A stretch of 14,552 nt of DNA from Rickettsiales bacterium. GTDB lineage: Bacteria > Pseudomonadota > Alphaproteobacteria > Rickettsiales > UBA8987. The translations under genes and the position numbers were made by a program. The stretch spans positions 1 through 14,552 of the forward strand of contig JAHDHN010000032.1 in NCBI GenBank assembly GCA_020631295.1, written 5' to 3'. Position 1 is the stretch's first letter, and every line of letters begins with the position of its first letter. Below the pieces are notes generated by a model that was not told the origin of the DNA, did not search any database, and saw only the letters and a program-made list of their open reading frames with translations. Below are positions 14,522 through 14,552 of the stretch, one piece after another.

Positions 14522-14552
14522 TACGTATTGTGTGTTATGCTTTGTAGTATGT

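Overview
The window looks like chromosomal backbone of an alphaproteobacterium with roughly balanced base composition. The signs are the very long NAD-specific glutamate dehydrogenase, an alphaproteobacterial-type DnaE, a free-standing 54-codon SDHAF4/DUF1674 gene, an acyl-CoA dehydrogenase with the extra C-terminal domain, and intergenic palindromes with a CTTGA/TCAAG loop. A basal or host-associated lineage is possible, but I cannot place it below class level.

Layout from left to right. Positions 1-117 hold no clear gene, only short palindromes and a leftward promoter candidate. A 1635-aa NAD-glutamate dehydrogenase (118-5025, minus) is divergent from cysQ (5098-5874, plus) across a 72-bp gap. 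An AT-rich accessory patch follows on the minus strand: a 170-aa four-helix membrane protein (5890-6402), preceded by a 32-aa hydrophobic peptide gene (6410-6508). All remaining genes are on the plus strand: dapE (6761-7912), an acyl-CoA dehydrogenase (8136-9935), an SDHAF4-like gene (10142-10306), dnaE with a TTG start (10498-13998), and a small PepSY protein (14034-14348). The last 204 bases hold a hairpin and a promoter candidate reading out of the window.

Most genes are housekeeping: glutamate to 2-oxoglutarate feeding the TCA cycle (glutamate dehydrogenase), succinate dehydrogenase maturation (SDHAF4), acyl-CoA oxidation, lysine/diaminopimelate synthesis (dapE), recycling of sulfate-assimilation by-product (cysQ) and replication (dnaE). 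The order does not suggest one pathway operon; the spacers between the plus-strand genes are 190-225 bp and carry repeats.

The most unusual content is in those spacers. Two copies (7984-8097 and 10321-10404) of an 84-bp element consist of two inverted 31-bp hairpin units around a 22-bp spacer. The two unit types differ at six positions, and all six fall in three compensatory stem pairs, while loop and flanks are unchanged. The first copy carries a second 30-bp palindromic element inside one hairpin loop. A compound hairpin cluster fills 9956-10089, and another hairpin lies upstream of dapE. The second point of interest is the 32-aa membrane peptide in front of the four-helix membrane protein. 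I see no defence system, integrase, CRISPR array, rRNA or tRNA.
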